Assembly: GCA_030037185.1 (NCBI GenBank)
Contig: JASHRR010001446.1
Coordinates: forward strand, 1 to 5,880
Direction of reading: 5' to 3'
DNA length: 5,880 nt
From: Xanthobacteraceae bacterium
Lineage (GTDB): Bacteria; Pseudomonadota; Alphaproteobacteria; Rhizobiales; Xanthobacteraceae
Shown: positions 5,249-5,880 of the stretch, piece by piece
Layout of the letters: every line of letters starts with the position of its first letter
Position numbering within the stretch: the first letter of the stretch is position 1
Notes under the pieces: generated by a model
Seen by the model: only the letters and a program-made list of their open reading frames with translations
Told to the model about the DNA's origin: nothing
Database searches by the model: none
Program-made: the position numbers and the translations under genes

Positions 5249-5299
5249 GCGCGCCGGGCTGGCGTTCGGCCGAACGGGACAGCGTGGGCGTTGGCGCGC
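5249..5299. promoter_or_regulatory. Nested palindromes upstream of the amidohydrolase gene (possible operator)
   Basis: A perfect 14-bp palindrome CGTTCGGCCGAACG occupies 5263-5276, ending 77 bases before the amidohydrolase start codon. It lies between the 7-base inverted arms GCGCGCC (5249-5255) and GGCGCGC (5293-5299). Perfect palindromes of this size upstream of a gene are typical of dimeric repressor operators. No regulator gene is in the window and no consensus promoter is visible here, so the role is inferred. Confidence 0.4.
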
Positions 5300-5353
5300 A
5301 ACGGCTTGCGCCGCCCCTGTCATTGGCCGCCAGCAATCGAGGAGGAGATCGAA

Positions 5354-5880
5354 ATGGGCACGCGATCGGTGCTCGCGGCGCGGGTTACCGCCGCGCTTGC
5401 CGGCCTGCTCGCCATGGCAACGCTTGCCAGCGCGCAGCAGCCCGTGACGATACGAGCCGGGGCCGTTCTGGACGGCAAGGGCGGCGTGCTGCGCGACGCC
5501 GTCGTCGCCGTCGAAGGCTCGCGGATCGTCAAACTCGGTAACGGCGCGGCGCCGACCGTCACCTACGATTTCCCGCGCCTCACCGTCCTCCCCGGCATGA
5601 TCGATGGGCACGTTCATATCGGCGCCCATTTCGGCAAGGACGGCCGTGCCGCGACGCCCGGCGAGACCGAGGCCGAAGAAGCGCTCTACGGCGCGGCTAA
5701 CGCCTACGCCATGCTGATGGCTGGCTTCACCACCGTGCAAAGCATCGGTGCGCCGAGCGACGTGCCGCTGCGGGACGCGATCGCCAGCGGGCGGCTTCCC
5801 GGGCCTCGCCTGCGGACCGCGATCAACCCGCTCAGGGACACCAGTCTGACCCTCGATCAGGTGCGGGCGCATGTCCGCAA
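5354..5880 (+). CDS. Exported amidohydrolase-family protein, N-terminal part (cut by window edge)
   Basis: The first 175 codons of an imidazolonepropionase-like amidohydrolase are present, a metal-dependent TIM-barrel hydrolase family acting on amide, lactam or ester bonds in substrates such as dipeptides and cyclic amides. A signal peptide runs to ASA|QQ (25-27), so the enzyme is predicted periplasmic. Next come the N-terminal composite beta-sandwich strands (IRAGAVLDGKGG, 33-44; DAVVAVEGSRIVKLG, 48-62), then VLPGMIDGHVH (78-88) with H86 and H88 as the first two metal ligands. AGFTTVQSIGAP (123-134) and ASGRLPGPRLRT (144-155) follow as usual. The later ligands (carboxylated Lys or Glu, two His, Asp) lie outside the window. 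ATG 5354 is preceded seven bases upstream by GGAGGA (5341-5346). It sits 166 bases after the DUF6152 gene in the same direction. The family is firm; the substrate cannot be read. Confidence 0.92.
   Translation, partial: MGTRSVLAARVTAALAGLLAMATLASAQQPVTIRAGAVLDGKGGVLRDAVVAVEGSRIVKLGNGAAPTVTYDFPRLTVLPGMIDGHVHIGAHFGKDGRAATPGETEAEEALYGAANAYAMLMAGFTTVQSIGAPSDVPLRDAIASGRLPGPRLRTAINPLRDTSLTLDQVRAHVR

Noticed and set aside
5195..5872. 225-codon minus-strand frame opposite the amidohydrolase
   Set aside because: The plus strand encodes a clear amidohydrolase with signal peptide and HVH motif. The minus frame is a GC-rich shadow.
1..5880. CRISPR array, tRNA or rRNA gene, insertion sequence or prophage signals
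   Set aside because: I found no regularly spaced repeats, no tRNA-like cloverleaf, no transposase frame with terminal inverted repeats and no phage genes.

Overview
The window looks like chromosome from a GC-rich alphaproteobacterium, most likely a Bradyrhizobium-like member of the Hyphomicrobiales (Rhizobiales). This rests on three things: the overall high G+C; a carB whose first ATP-grasp region carries the extra charged segment that I recall from alphaproteobacterial CarB but not from E. coli; and families such as DUF6152 that are frequent in soil Bradyrhizobium-type genomes. The genus is an inference, not a sequence match.

Layout. Positions 1-761 (minus) hold the 5' third of carB, cut by the window edge. 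A 278-bp divergent region (762-1039) separates it from a plus-strand TauD/TfdA-type 2-oxoglutarate/Fe(II) dioxygenase gene (1040-1909). This divergent region holds a textbook intrinsic terminator on the minus strand, only 29 nt before the carB start codon, which suggests attenuation of carB. Positions 1910-2365 carry no convincing gene. Positions 2366-4597 are a three-gene minus-strand unit of predicted exported proteins, transcribed from high to low coordinates: a 186-aa protein, its 191-aa paralog, and a 328-aa protein whose start lies 1 nt after the previous stop. Diverging from this unit, from a near-consensus sigma70 promoter at 4716-4743, is a 131-aa DUF6152 protein (4792-5187). It is followed by an exported amidohydrolase-family gene (from 5354) that runs off the right edge.

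How the genes may work together. Five consecutive genes (2366-5880) each encode a protein with a recognisable Sec-type signal peptide, so the right half looks like an envelope or periplasmic module of mostly uncharacterised families around one recognisable enzyme class, a metal-dependent amidohydrolase. No substrate can be read from the sequence. The left half (carB) is housekeeping pyrimidine/arginine metabolism. The dioxygenase stands alone between the two.

The points most worth following up are the carB leader (terminator plus a 41-codon ORF whose stop sits in the hairpin loop), the tandem paralogs, the conserved-looking His-His N-terminus of the predicted mature DUF6152 protein, and a perfect 14-bp palindrome upstream of the amidohydrolase.
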